DNA of 13,713 bases from Bacillota bacterium (lineage in GTDB: Bacteria; Bacillota; Clostridia; Acetivibrionales; DTU013): NCBI GenBank assembly GCA_023426125.1, contig JAFABI010000074.1, positions 1 through 13,713 of the forward strand. Direction: 5' to 3'. The position numbers and the translations under genes were made by a program. Below are positions 7,881 to 13,713 of this stretch, one piece after another. The notes under the pieces are model-generated. The model was not told where the DNA came from, did no database searches, and saw nothing but the letters and a program-made list of their open reading frames with translations. Every line of letters begins with the position of its first letter. Positions within the stretch are counted from its first letter, which is position 1.

Positions 7881-7967
7881 GGGACACACCCGCACGAAGA
7901 AGGGATCTCAAGCGCGAGCACGAGGTATTCCTCACGGGTCTAAGGGAATGTCCCCTTTTGAAAGGAC
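7879..7967. repeat. Hairpin repeat, copy 1 of a tandem pair (89 bp)
   Basis: The unit is bounded by inverted ends GGGGACA (7880-7886) and TGTCCCC (7949-7955). Inside are ACCCG/CGGGT (7888-7892, 7935-7939) and a small hairpin GAGG-TATT-CCTC (7922-7933), so it can fold into a long stem-loop. The stop codon of the upstream gene (7878-7880) uses the first bases of the repeat. The form resembles REP/MITE-type elements with GGGGACA ends, but I cannot assign it to a named family. Confidence 0.8.
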
Positions 7968-8055
7968 AGGGGACACAACTGCGCGAAGAAGGGGCCACGA
8001 GAGCGAGCACGAGGTATTCCTCACGGGTTTGGGGAATGTCCCCTTTTGAAAGGTG
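7968..8055. repeat. Hairpin repeat, copy 2 of a tandem pair (88 bp)
   Basis: This is the second copy, directly abutting copy 1 and differing by substitutions and one base deletion. The stretch from GCGAGCACGAGG through CACGGGT and the end GGAATGTCCCCTTTTGAAAGG are shared. The outer GGGGACA/TGTCCCC ends and the GAGG/CCTC hairpin are kept, while the inner ACCCG pairing is lost (AACTG). TGTCCCC of copy 1 and GGGGACA of copy 2 (7949-7955, 7969-7975) can also pair across the boundary. The copy ends 11 bases before the legF ATG. Confidence 0.8.
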
Positions 8056-8066
8056 AGCTGAAGGAA

Positions 8067-8798
8067 ATGGGTGGAAAGATAGAAAGATTGTGTACCATTT
8101 GTGCCCGGGCCGGTTCAAAAGGAGTGGCCGGCAAAAATATCCGGGAACTTGCAGGAAAACCGCTTCTGGCACATAGCATCCTGCAGGCCGGGGCATCAGG
8201 CTTGTTCCAGGCGATTGCAGCAAGCAGTGACAGTGATGCTATTTTAGCGGTTGCAAAGCAGTGGGGGGCGGATTTTCTGATAGAGAGGCCTCCTCATCTT
8301 GCTACTGACCAGGCGCCAAAGATACCTGTTATCCGGCATTGCTTAAGGAAGGCGGAAGAATTGGCCCGGCAGACCTTTGACGTTATTGTCGATCTGGATG
8401 TCACATCCCCGCTTCGCCGCATTTCCGATATCATTGCCGTTGTGGAACTTCTTGAGGCAAAACAGGTGTCCAATGTGATTACAGGTACGCCTGCCCGCAG
8501 GTCCCCGTATTTTAATCTGGTAGAACTGAGTGACCGGGGAGTGGTCCAGCTCTCCAAGCCCATGCCCGAACCGGTTTTCCGCAGGCAGGATGCGCCGCAG
8601 TGCTATGATATGAACGCTTCCGTCTATGCCTGGCAAAGGGAGGCGTTATTAGAAAGCCCGACGGTTTTTAACCATGATACATTGCTGCATATCATGCCGC
8701 AGGAACGTTCCGTCGATATCGATTCGGAGCTGGATTTTCAATTTGTACGGCTGTTAATGGAGGAAAGGGAGGGAAATGATGCTTCAAACATCCTATAA
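8067..8798 (+). CDS. legF: CMP-legionaminate/acylneuraminate cytidylyltransferase (LegF/PtmB/NeuA family)
   Basis: 243 residues from ATG 8067. It activates the nonulosonic acid with CTP, giving the CMP-sugar used by the glycosyltransferases. Motifs: CARAGSKGVAGKNI (12-25), which is the CTP-binding signature of the family; the DLDVTSPLR segment (109-117); PARRSPYFN (142-150); MNASVYAW (182-189); and the metal-binding VDIDSELDF (216-224). The frame opens at a TTG at 8046, but that lies inside the upstream repeat, adds only seven residues (MKGELKE), and falls short of the family start. AAGGTG (8050-8055) and AAGGAA right before 8067 support the ATG. It is separated from the upstream gene by the tandem repeats and overlaps ptmA by 23 bases. 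Whether the substrate is legionaminate or sialate cannot be read from motifs alone; the operon favours legionaminate. Confidence 0.88.
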   Translation: MGGKIERLCTICARAGSKGVAGKNIRELAGKPLLAHSILQAGASGLFQAIAASSDSDAILAVAKQWGADFLIERPPHLATDQAPKIPVIRHCLRKAEELARQTFDVIVDLDVTSPLRRISDIIAVVELLEAKQVSNVITGTPARRSPYFNLVELSDRGVVQLSKPMPEPVFRRQDAPQCYDMNASVYAWQREALLESPTVFNHDTLLHIMPQERSVDIDSELDFQFVRLLMEEREGNDASNIL

Positions 8799-9606
8799 GG
8801 ACCTTTTCAGTCTTGAAGGCAAAACGGCTGTGGTTACAGGGGGGCTGGGAATACTGGGGAAACGTTTTTGCGCCGGATTGGCGGAATTTGGCGCCAATGT
8901 GGCGGTGATCGACCTGGATGCAACGGAAACAGAGGCGTTTGCCGGTAAGCTGACGGAGCGGTATGGGAAAAAGTGCCTGGGTATTGTCTGCGACGTTTCT
9001 TCCCCCGGGGATGTAAAGGCCATGGTTGCCGGAGTAAAAGAGGAATTTGGCGAAATTCATATCTTACATAATAATGCCGCATGCAAGTCAGCGGATCTAA
9101 ACGCGTTTTTTGCTCCTTTTGAGGAGTATTCTCCGGACGAATGGCGCAGGATCATGTCCGTCAACCTGGACGGGATGTTTCTTGTCGCCCGGGCCGTCGG
9201 CGCTGAAATGGTCCGGCAGCAGAAAGGCGGAAGTATTGTTCAGACCTCTTCCATCTATGGAATGCTGGCGCCGGACCATCGGATCTATGAAGGGTCCCTT
9301 TATCTGGGAAGGAAAATCAATACCCCGGCCGTTTATGCCGCTTCAAAGGCAGCAGTGATCGGATTGAGCAAATACCTGGCAACCTACTGGGCAGACAAAA
9401 ACATCCGGGTAAATACATTGATTCCGGGCGGAAATGAAAGCGGGCAGAACGATACCTTCCGGAAAAATTATTCAGACAGGATACCCATGGGCAGGATGGG
9501 GCAGCCGGATGAGATGGTAGCGGCCCTGATCTATCTGGCTTCGGAAGCATCCAGCTATGTTACGGGGCAGAGTATTGTCGTAGATGGAGGATTAAGCGCC
9601 TGGTAA
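8776..9606 (+). CDS. ptmA: Short-chain dehydrogenase/reductase, flagellin-modification protein PtmA type
   Basis: 276 residues, classical SDR. The cofactor site TGGLGILGKR (21-30) is followed by D73 in VCDVS, HNNAA (98-102), the catalytic serine in QTSSIYG (S158/S159) and Y187-A-A-S-K191. GGNESGQND takes the place of the more usual PG motif after the active site. The end, YVTGQSIVVDGGLSAW, is typical of the family. PtmA proteins occur in Campylobacter and other legionaminate loci beside PtmB and PtmE; their exact step is not settled. Two adjacent ATGs (8776 and 8779) follow GGGAGGG (8767-8773); the second has the better spacing. The position directly after legF supports the name, but a general sugar oxidoreductase is an alternative. 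Confidence 0.8.
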   Translation: MMLQTSYKDLFSLEGKTAVVTGGLGILGKRFCAGLAEFGANVAVIDLDATETEAFAGKLTERYGKKCLGIVCDVSSPGDVKAMVAGVKEEFGEIHILHNNAACKSADLNAFFAPFEEYSPDEWRRIMSVNLDGMFLVARAVGAEMVRQQKGGSIVQTSSIYGMLAPDHRIYEGSLYLGRKINTPAVYAASKAAVIGLSKYLATYWADKNIRVNTLIPGGNESGQNDTFRKNYSDRIPMGRMGQPDEMVAALIYLASEASSYVTGQSIVVDGGLSAW

Positions 9607-9622
9607 GACGAGGAGAAGATCG

Positions 9623-9952
9623 ATGCGAATAAAAGAAAACTTCCACGAGGATTTTGAGTCCTATTCCTGTGAGATACGGCAGCGGGTGGTTGAGGTATTC
9701 CATTATACCTCCCGGACTGCGGAAATGAAGAGGCTGCTGTCCGAAATCAGAAATGAAGCGGCCGGCCTGCGAAGGCTTTTCCCGACAGAGGAGGAGAGGA
9801 AGGAAAGACAGGAAGCCGTAAGCTTTTTTGACGCAAGAATGCAGGCAACGGTATTTTATACTTTGAAGAATCTGGAAGGGTATCAAAAATGCGGCTGGAG
9901 GAAACTGATTTATGAAGGAGATAGCAGGGATGAAAGCGCAAGTCCGGTTTAA
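9623..9952 (+). CDS. Small helical protein of unknown function
   Basis: 109 residues, not recognised. The start is clear: GAGGAG 7 bases before the ATG, 16 bases after the ptmA stop. The protein is rich in Glu, Arg and Lys and predicted by eye to be mostly alpha-helical. An amphipathic N-terminal half (RQRVVEVFHYTSRTAEMKRL) is followed by a highly charged stretch (EEERKERQE, 57-65) and a second helix (FFDARMQATVFYTLKNLEGY). No signal peptide or membrane segment is seen. It overlaps the next small gene by 23 bases, so the two are probably made together. The position between PtmA and Maf suggests a role with the flagellar glycosyltransferase or as a flagellar chaperone, but FliS and FliT signatures were not recognised. 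Confidence 0.72.
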   Translation: MRIKENFHEDFESYSCEIRQRVVEVFHYTSRTAEMKRLLSEIRNEAAGLRRLFPTEEERKERQEAVSFFDARMQATVFYTLKNLEGYQKCGWRKLIYEGDSRDESASPV

Positions 9953-10247
9953 AAAAGCCTGCGGGAGATTTTGCAGCTCTTTGCTTTCCTCCGTGGAGTA
10001 TTTCAGAACAGGCAAGGATCCTCATGGACTGGATAGCTTCCTTAACAGCCTGGACGATCTGGAACTTCTTCTGGAGCTTGATCAATTTCTTGAAACGCCG
10101 AAGCTGGAAACCGGCCGAATCCTGCCGGTAGTCAAAAAGCTCCGGGAGTGCATGCAAAATCAGGATATTACCGGTATGACGGATCTGTTGGAGTTTGAGC
10201 TTTACCCTGTGGCAAAAGAATTGGTTGAGGGGGAGGGTAAGGAATGA
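9930..10247 (+). CDS. Small acidic helical protein of unknown function, encoded next to Maf
   Basis: 105 residues from ATG 9930, which has AAGGAG nine bases upstream (9915-9920). The earlier in-frame ATG at 9912 has no ribosome site. Not recognised. After a basic start (KAQVRFKKACGRF) the protein is acidic and Leu-rich with helices such as LDSFLNSLDDLELLLELDQF. It ends with a DLLEFELYPVAKELVEG segment that resembles the end of small helical proteins beside Maf genes in Clostridia; that likeness is from memory and weak. Its stop overlaps the maf start (ATGA), so translation of the two is probably coupled, which favours a partner role for Maf. Confidence 0.72.
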   Translation: MKAQVRFKKACGRFCSSLLSSVEYFRTGKDPHGLDSFLNSLDDLELLLELDQFLETPKLETGRILPVVKKLRECMQNQDITGMTDLLEFELYPVAKELVEGEGKE

Positions 10248-12205
10248 TTGTCGCAGGACCGAAGGAAACAAAGGAAATGTTCCGGAAAAACCTGCAGCTT
10301 TTGACTCCCTGGCTGAGGGAATCCGTGCTGCAAATCGGCGAAACGGAATTATGGGAGAGAGTCGAAGTAACTTATAACGAGGATGGTTATCCCCTGTGCC
10401 GGTATCATGAAGACGGTAAAAGCTTTTGGATCACCAGCCGGCAGCCTCTGCGGGAAGCGGAGCAATGGTGCGGGAGCATCTCCGCAAAAGGGGCGGGGGC
10501 CATTTTCATGTACGGCTCCGGTTTTGGCTACCCTTTGTTCCGCATATTCGAGCTAAAGCAGCCCCATACCCTGGTGGTCCTTTTTGAGCAGAATATTTAC
10601 CTGTTTGCAGCGATGCTTTACTATTTTGATTTTGAGCCTGTTGTCCGGACGCAAAAAATTGCCTTCCTTGTGGGTGACGCCGAACATTTCACCAGGGCTT
10701 TCGACCAGCTGTTTTTCAGTATTGCTTTTGCCTACTGCACCTCTCCCGCCATTGCTTTTACGCCTGCGGCGCAGCGGAATTTCAAGGCGAAATACGGCAG
10801 GATCCACCAATATGTATTTTCGCAATTGGGATTATTCGTATTTTACATTGGCAACGACCATCTGGATAATCTGATAGGATTGAACAATTTAATGGCCAAC
10901 ATTAAGGAAATCGTGCAGAATCCCTATATCAGCTGCTTAAAAGACAAATTCAGGGATGTTCCTGCATTCATTATCGCCAACGGACCGTCCCTGGATAAAA
11001 ATATACGGCAGTTGAAGGAGATCGGGAACAAGGGACTGGTAATCTGTGAAGAGTCGGCCATCCTTCCCATGATGAAAAACAATATCCTTCCGGATATATT
11101 AACCATTATAGAGCGCACGGAATATACCTATACGTATCATTTTGAAAATATTGATTATCCCAAAGACATGGCCTTGCTCTGCCTGGGGCTCGTCGACAGA
11201 AAGGTGTACCCCTCCTTTCCCGGAGCAAAAATCCCCATATTCCGCAAAATGGAAGCAATCAACCAATGGGTGAACAAGCATCTGGGGGATGGAAGCGCCC
11301 TTGATGCGGGCGCCAATGTCTCTCATCTCGCCCTGGAACTGGCCGTATACCTGGGAGCAAACCCCATCGTTTTTGTAGGACAGGATTTTGCCTATGGACC
11401 CGAAGGGGTCACCCATAGCAAGGACGCAGTTTATTCGGGGGAGAAAGGCCGGCGGGCAAGAGAAATTATGGCTTCAAAGCCTGTTGTCTATGTGGAGGGC
11501 AATGACGGGACAAGGATACCGTCAAACCAATTGTGGACGGATTTCAAGCAGGGACTGGAACGGAAAATTGCCGGCCACCCGGAAAAAACAATCCTCAACG
11601 CCACGGAAGGCGGAGCCAGAATTAAAGGAACCCGGTGTGAAAAACTGGCCCGGGTTATTGAAGAATATTGCATCAGGCCCATACCCTGCCGTGTCCATGA
11701 AATCATTGCCGAAAACAGGGCAAAGCTCAACAGGACAGAAAGAAAAAAGGGTTTGAACGGATTCATAAAAAGTGTGGAGGAATACGCCTGTTCGTTTCAT
11801 AAGCTCAGCCGGGAGGCTGCCGCAGGGAAGCTGGCATGCATGGAAATGATCCGCCTGTCGCAGGAAAAGGACAGCGCGGAATACCGGAGCATACTGGATG
11901 AAACGTACCGGAAGCATATCAACACCTATCAGCTTTTTATCGCAGACGACCTGTACCGCTGCTTTTCGCAGCAGGTTATCTTTACCTATTTTTATCTCAT
12001 GAACCGTCTTGGGTTCATTGATACCCCGGAGAAGATTACGGAGATTTTCCGGATACAGCATGACTTTTTTCACCACCTGAATCTTGTCTGCCAAAGCGTA
12101 GCGATTCATCTGGAGAATACGGCGGAACTGCTGGAGGATACGGTAAAGGAACTGGAAAATACACAGCCGGGGGAGGGGAGTGAAGCCTGTGAACAGCATT
12201 GCTGA
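10244..12205 (+). CDS. maf: Motility accessory factor (Maf), DUF115 / MptE-like flagellin glycosyltransferase
   Basis: 653 residues, the usual size for Maf proteins, which are proposed to transfer pseudaminic or legionaminic acid to flagellin in the cytoplasm. The central DUF115 domain (~210-460) shows VPAFIIANGPSLDKNI (239-254), a nucleotide-binding loop, then GANVSHLALELAVYLGANPI, VFVGQDFAY (377-385) with G-x-THS-KD, and NATEGGARIKGT further on. The N-terminal ~200 residues carry an AIFMYGSGFGYP segment (86-97) typical of the family's first domain, and the C-terminal ~150 are helical. The start ATG overlaps the previous gene's TGA and has GGGGGAGG and AAGGA upstream. It lies directly downstream of the CMP-legionaminate pathway, consistent with using its product. 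A sporadic archaeal-type pterin kinase function of the fold is unlikely here. Confidence 0.9.
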   Translation: MIVAGPKETKEMFRKNLQLLTPWLRESVLQIGETELWERVEVTYNEDGYPLCRYHEDGKSFWITSRQPLREAEQWCGSISAKGAGAIFMYGSGFGYPLFRIFELKQPHTLVVLFEQNIYLFAAMLYYFDFEPVVRTQKIAFLVGDAEHFTRAFDQLFFSIAFAYCTSPAIAFTPAAQRNFKAKYGRIHQYVFSQLGLFVFYIGNDHLDNLIGLNNLMANIKEIVQNPYISCLKDKFRDVPAFIIANGPSLDKNIRQLKEIGNKGLVICEESAILPMMKNNILPDILTIIERTEYTYTYHFENIDYPKDMALLCLGLVDRKVYPSFPGAKIPIFRKMEAINQWVNKHLGDGSALDAGANVSHLALELAVYLGANPIVFVGQDFAYGPEGVTHSKDAVYSGEKGRRAREIMASKPVVYVEGNDGTRIPSNQLWTDFKQGLERKIAGHPEKTILNATEGGARIKGTRCEKLARVIEEYCIRPIPCRVHEIIAENRAKLNRTERKKGLNGFIKSVEEYACSFHKLSREAAAGKLACMEMIRLSQEKDSAEYRSILDETYRKHINTYQLFIADDLYRCFSQQVIFTYFYLMNRLGFIDTPEKITEIFRIQHDFFHHLNLVCQSVAIHLENTAELLEDTVKELENTQPGEGSEACEQHC

Positions 12206-12545
12206 CCTGGAAGGAAAATTGGATCAGTTGTTGCGGGAGCCCTGCAATTTTCAGCTCCTGAACGGGATCGGAGTGCTTCTTTATCAAATGAAGGACTGGG
12301 ACAATGCCGGAATGTATTTTCAAAGAGCGTATGAGCTGAACCCGGAAGATCGGGATATTCTGTATAATTATGCCTCGCTGCTGCATTTGCAGTCGCAATG
12401 GGATAAGGCAATACCTGTTTATGAAGCCTATCTGGGGCTTGAGCCGGGTGACAGGGCGGTCATGGAAAAGGCGGGGGATGCCTATTATCAATTGGGCGAA
12501 TATGAATTGGCGGCTAAGAAGTATGAGCAACTGCGAAAAGGGTAG
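12189..12545 (+). CDS. Small TPR-repeat protein
   Basis: 118 residues with about three tetratricopeptide repeats: LLNGIGVLLYQMKDWDNAGM (from ~23), a second starting YNYASLLHLQSQWDKAIPVY, and a third, EKAGDAYYQLGEYELAAKKY. Each keeps the small/aromatic pattern W/Y-x-x-A-x-x-Y of the family. TPRs bind protein partners; with no other domain this is probably an adaptor. The frame opens at GTG 12180 but the ribosome site GGGAGGGG sits right against it. GTG 12189 is better spaced and begins MNSIADLEGKL. It overlaps the end of maf by 17 bases and precedes a GT2 gene that itself has TPRs. Confidence 0.78.
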   Translation: MNSIADLEGKLDQLLREPCNFQLLNGIGVLLYQMKDWDNAGMYFQRAYELNPEDRDILYNYASLLHLQSQWDKAIPVYEAYLGLEPGDRAVMEKAGDAYYQLGEYELAAKKYEQLRKG

Positions 12546-12563
12546 AAAGGCGGATAAGGGTCC

Positions 12564-13713
12564 ATGGCGGGGAGAAAACGGTTAAGCGTGTGCATGGTCA
12601 CGCAAAATGACGAAAAGTATATTGCCGGCTGTTTGCAGGCTATAAAGGAGCTTGCGGATGAAATCATCCTGGCGGATACGGGATCGACGGATAAAACCGT
12701 TGCTGTGGCCGGACAGGCCGGCGCCCGTGTTTATCCGGTGAAATGGAACAATAGCCGCAGTGAAGCCAAAAACCTTTGCCTGGATCAGGCGCAGGGAAGA
12801 TGGGTTTTATTTCTCCAGGCAAATGAGACCATCCCCGCGGAACAATTGAAGGAAGTCAAACCTCTCCTGGATAATCCCAACGCGGAGGGATACCTGTTCT
12901 ACATCGACCGCTATTCGGAAAACTACCGGATATCTTCCCCGGTGCAGTCATTACGCCTGTTCCGGAACCGTAAGGAATACCGCTATAAATACAGGGCCTG
13001 TGAGCGGATACCGGAGGAACTCCTGGCCAATGTGAAAGACTCCGGCATCCGCATCTTTCAGCAAGAAGGCCCAAACCTGTCGTCCGGTGACGCCGATCAG
13101 CTTTCCCTGCTGCTGAAGGAGGACCTCAAGGAATACCCGGAGGATGGGTATCTGCAATACGTGTATGGCATCGAGCTTTTAAACCGGAAGCGGTACGAGG
13201 AAAGCATTGAATATTTTCAAAGAGCACGCAAAAGCGTAAACCATGACGATCTCTATGCGCCCCATCTGTATAAATGCCTGGGTTGGTCTTTTATCTCCCT
13301 TCGACGGCAGAAGGATGCCCTTGACGTACTGGAAGAGGGAATAAGCTATTTTCCCTTTTACACCGATCTTCTTGTTCTGCGGGGAGAGCTGCGGAAACAT
13401 TTCCGGCAGTATGAAGAAGCCATCCGGGACATGGAAAGGTGTCTGAAAATAAGAGAAGCGTCCAATACTGCAATCCCTGTACCGGACATCAATACACCGG
13501 TTATTCTGGAATCCCTGGGAGAAATTCATGAAGAGGTATTTAATTACCGGCTGGCCCTTGCATGCTATCGGCAGTCTTATGAACTAAGGAGCACCGGAAA
13601 TATTACTTCCGATTCTTTTCTGGGGAATGGAGCGGGCTGGTCGCAAGCTAAAGCTTGCTGCTCGCCTATGCACCTACCAAGCGTAGTTCCCCGGAAAAGA
13701 TTATCGGAAGTTA
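12564..13713 (+). CDS. Family 2 glycosyltransferase with C-terminal TPR repeats (partial, runs off the window)
   Basis: The frame is open from ATG 12564 to the last base, about 383 residues with no stop. Residues 1-~130 are a GT-A fold family 2 domain: SVCMVTQNDEKYI (8-20), ILADTGSTDKT (35-45), which is the nucleotide-binding part, and VKWNNSRSEAKNLCLDQAQG. The next segment reads W-V-L-F-L-Q-A-N-E (80-88), where the family normally has L-D-A-D-E, so both metal-binding Asp are Gln85 and Asn87. The next ~200 residues have TPR-like helices (YGIELLNRKRYEESIEYFQRA; LGWSFISLRRQKDALDVLEEG; LGEIHEEVFNYRLALACYRQ). It probably acts on the flagellin glycan after Maf, or is a non-catalytic partner. The last ~36 codons lie inside a strong inverted repeat and may not belong to the original gene. 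The ribosome site (AAGGG, 3 bases before ATG) is weak. Confidence 0.8.
   Translation, partial: MAGRKRLSVCMVTQNDEKYIAGCLQAIKELADEIILADTGSTDKTVAVAGQAGARVYPVKWNNSRSEAKNLCLDQAQGRWVLFLQANETIPAEQLKEVKPLLDNPNAEGYLFYIDRYSENYRISSPVQSLRLFRNRKEYRYKYRACERIPEELLANVKDSGIRIFQQEGPNLSSGDADQLSLLLKEDLKEYPEDGYLQYVYGIELLNRKRYEESIEYFQRARKSVNHDDLYAPHLYKCLGWSFISLRRQKDALDVLEEGISYFPFYTDLLVLRGELRKHFRQYEEAIRDMERCLKIREASNTAIPVPDINTPVILESLGEIHEEVFNYRLALACYRQSYELRSTGNITSDSFLGNGAGWSQAKACCSPMHLPSVVPRKRLSEV
13605..13711. repeat. 107-nt inverted-repeat element with a three-way-junction fold, inside the GT2/TPR frame
   Basis: Outer arms 13605-13627 and 13687-13711 pair over 23 base pairs with one 2-nt bulge (13701-13702) and one T·G pair. 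Between them lie two further hairpins. The first has stem GCAAGCT/AGCTTGC (13643-13649, 13652-13658), extended by GCGGGC/GCTCGC (13632-13637, 13660-13665). The second is CTATGC/GCGTAG (13666-13671, 13681-13686). This nested layout is far beyond chance for coding DNA and suggests an inserted miniature mobile element or a structured RNA. The reading frame stays open through it. Confidence 0.8.

Noticed and set aside
7744..8049. A plus-strand open frame running from ptmE into the repeats
   Set aside because: Its first half is an out-of-frame copy of the nucleotidyltransferase and its second half is translated repeat DNA; no start signal.
7879..8055. Possible CRISPR array
   Set aside because: Only two units of 88-89 bp directly abutting, with no short repeats and unique spacers; the units are themselves inverted-repeat elements.
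8046..8066. TTG start for legF at 8046
   Set aside because: The TTG lies in the last part of the second hairpin repeat and the added seven residues do not match the family; ATG 8067 fits better.
9623..9952. FliS or FliT flagellar chaperone
   Set aside because: Size and helical nature fit, but the conserved FliS segments are not visible; left as unknown.
11522..12199. A 225-codon open frame on the minus strand
   Set aside because: It lies wholly inside maf, antisense, with no ribosome site or recognisable motif; a shadow of the real gene.

Overview
The window looks like a chromosomal segment of a Gram-positive, flagellated and probably spore-forming member of the Clostridia. I infer this from strong GGAGG-type ribosome binding sites, a Bacillus-like ribosomal protein L7/L12 tail at the left edge, a protein with three DUF4183 repeats (a family known mainly from spore-formers), and a flagellin-glycosylation type gene set. 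No species is claimed.

Layout. Bases 1-99 hold the last 32 codons of a ribosomal protein L7/L12 gene, followed by a bidirectional terminator at 113-146. The first complete gene (145-1512, minus strand) points towards rplL and encodes the DUF4183-repeat protein. A 150-200 bp AT-rich divergent gap separates it from a long plus-strand operon running from 1717 past the window's right edge. In order the operon carries legB (4,6-dehydratase), legC (PLP aminotransferase), legG (hydrolysing 2-epimerase), legI (nonulosonate synthase), a fused legH-ptmE gene (acetyltransferase + CBS pair + nucleotidyltransferase), legF (CMP-nonulosonate synthetase) and ptmA (short-chain dehydrogenase). Two small unrecognised helical proteins follow, then a Maf/DUF115 motility-associated glycosyltransferase, a small TPR protein and a family 2 glycosyltransferase with TPRs that is cut by the window end.

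How the genes work together. The set fits the CMP-legionaminic acid pathway as worked out in Campylobacter jejuni. PtmE makes a GDP-activated glucosamine. LegB and LegC build the 4-amino-4,6-dideoxy sugar, LegH acetylates it and LegG releases it with inversion at C2. LegI condenses it with phosphoenolpyruvate and LegF activates the product with CMP. Maf would transfer the sugar to flagellin, and the GT2/TPR proteins would extend or vary the glycan. No flagellin, PtmF-like (GlmS-like) gene or housekeeping glucosamine gene is in the window.

Most operon genes overlap or nearly touch (three ATGA overlaps: legB/legC, legI/legH-ptmE and orf2/maf). The exception is the 186 bp before legF, filled by two tandem 88-89 bp hairpin repeats. 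The most unusual points are the legH-ptmE fusion with a G-run exactly at the domain junction, the tandem hairpin repeats inside the operon, a GT2 domain whose metal-binding DxD is QxN, and a 107-nt three-way-junction inverted repeat lying inside the GT2/TPR reading frame at the right edge.
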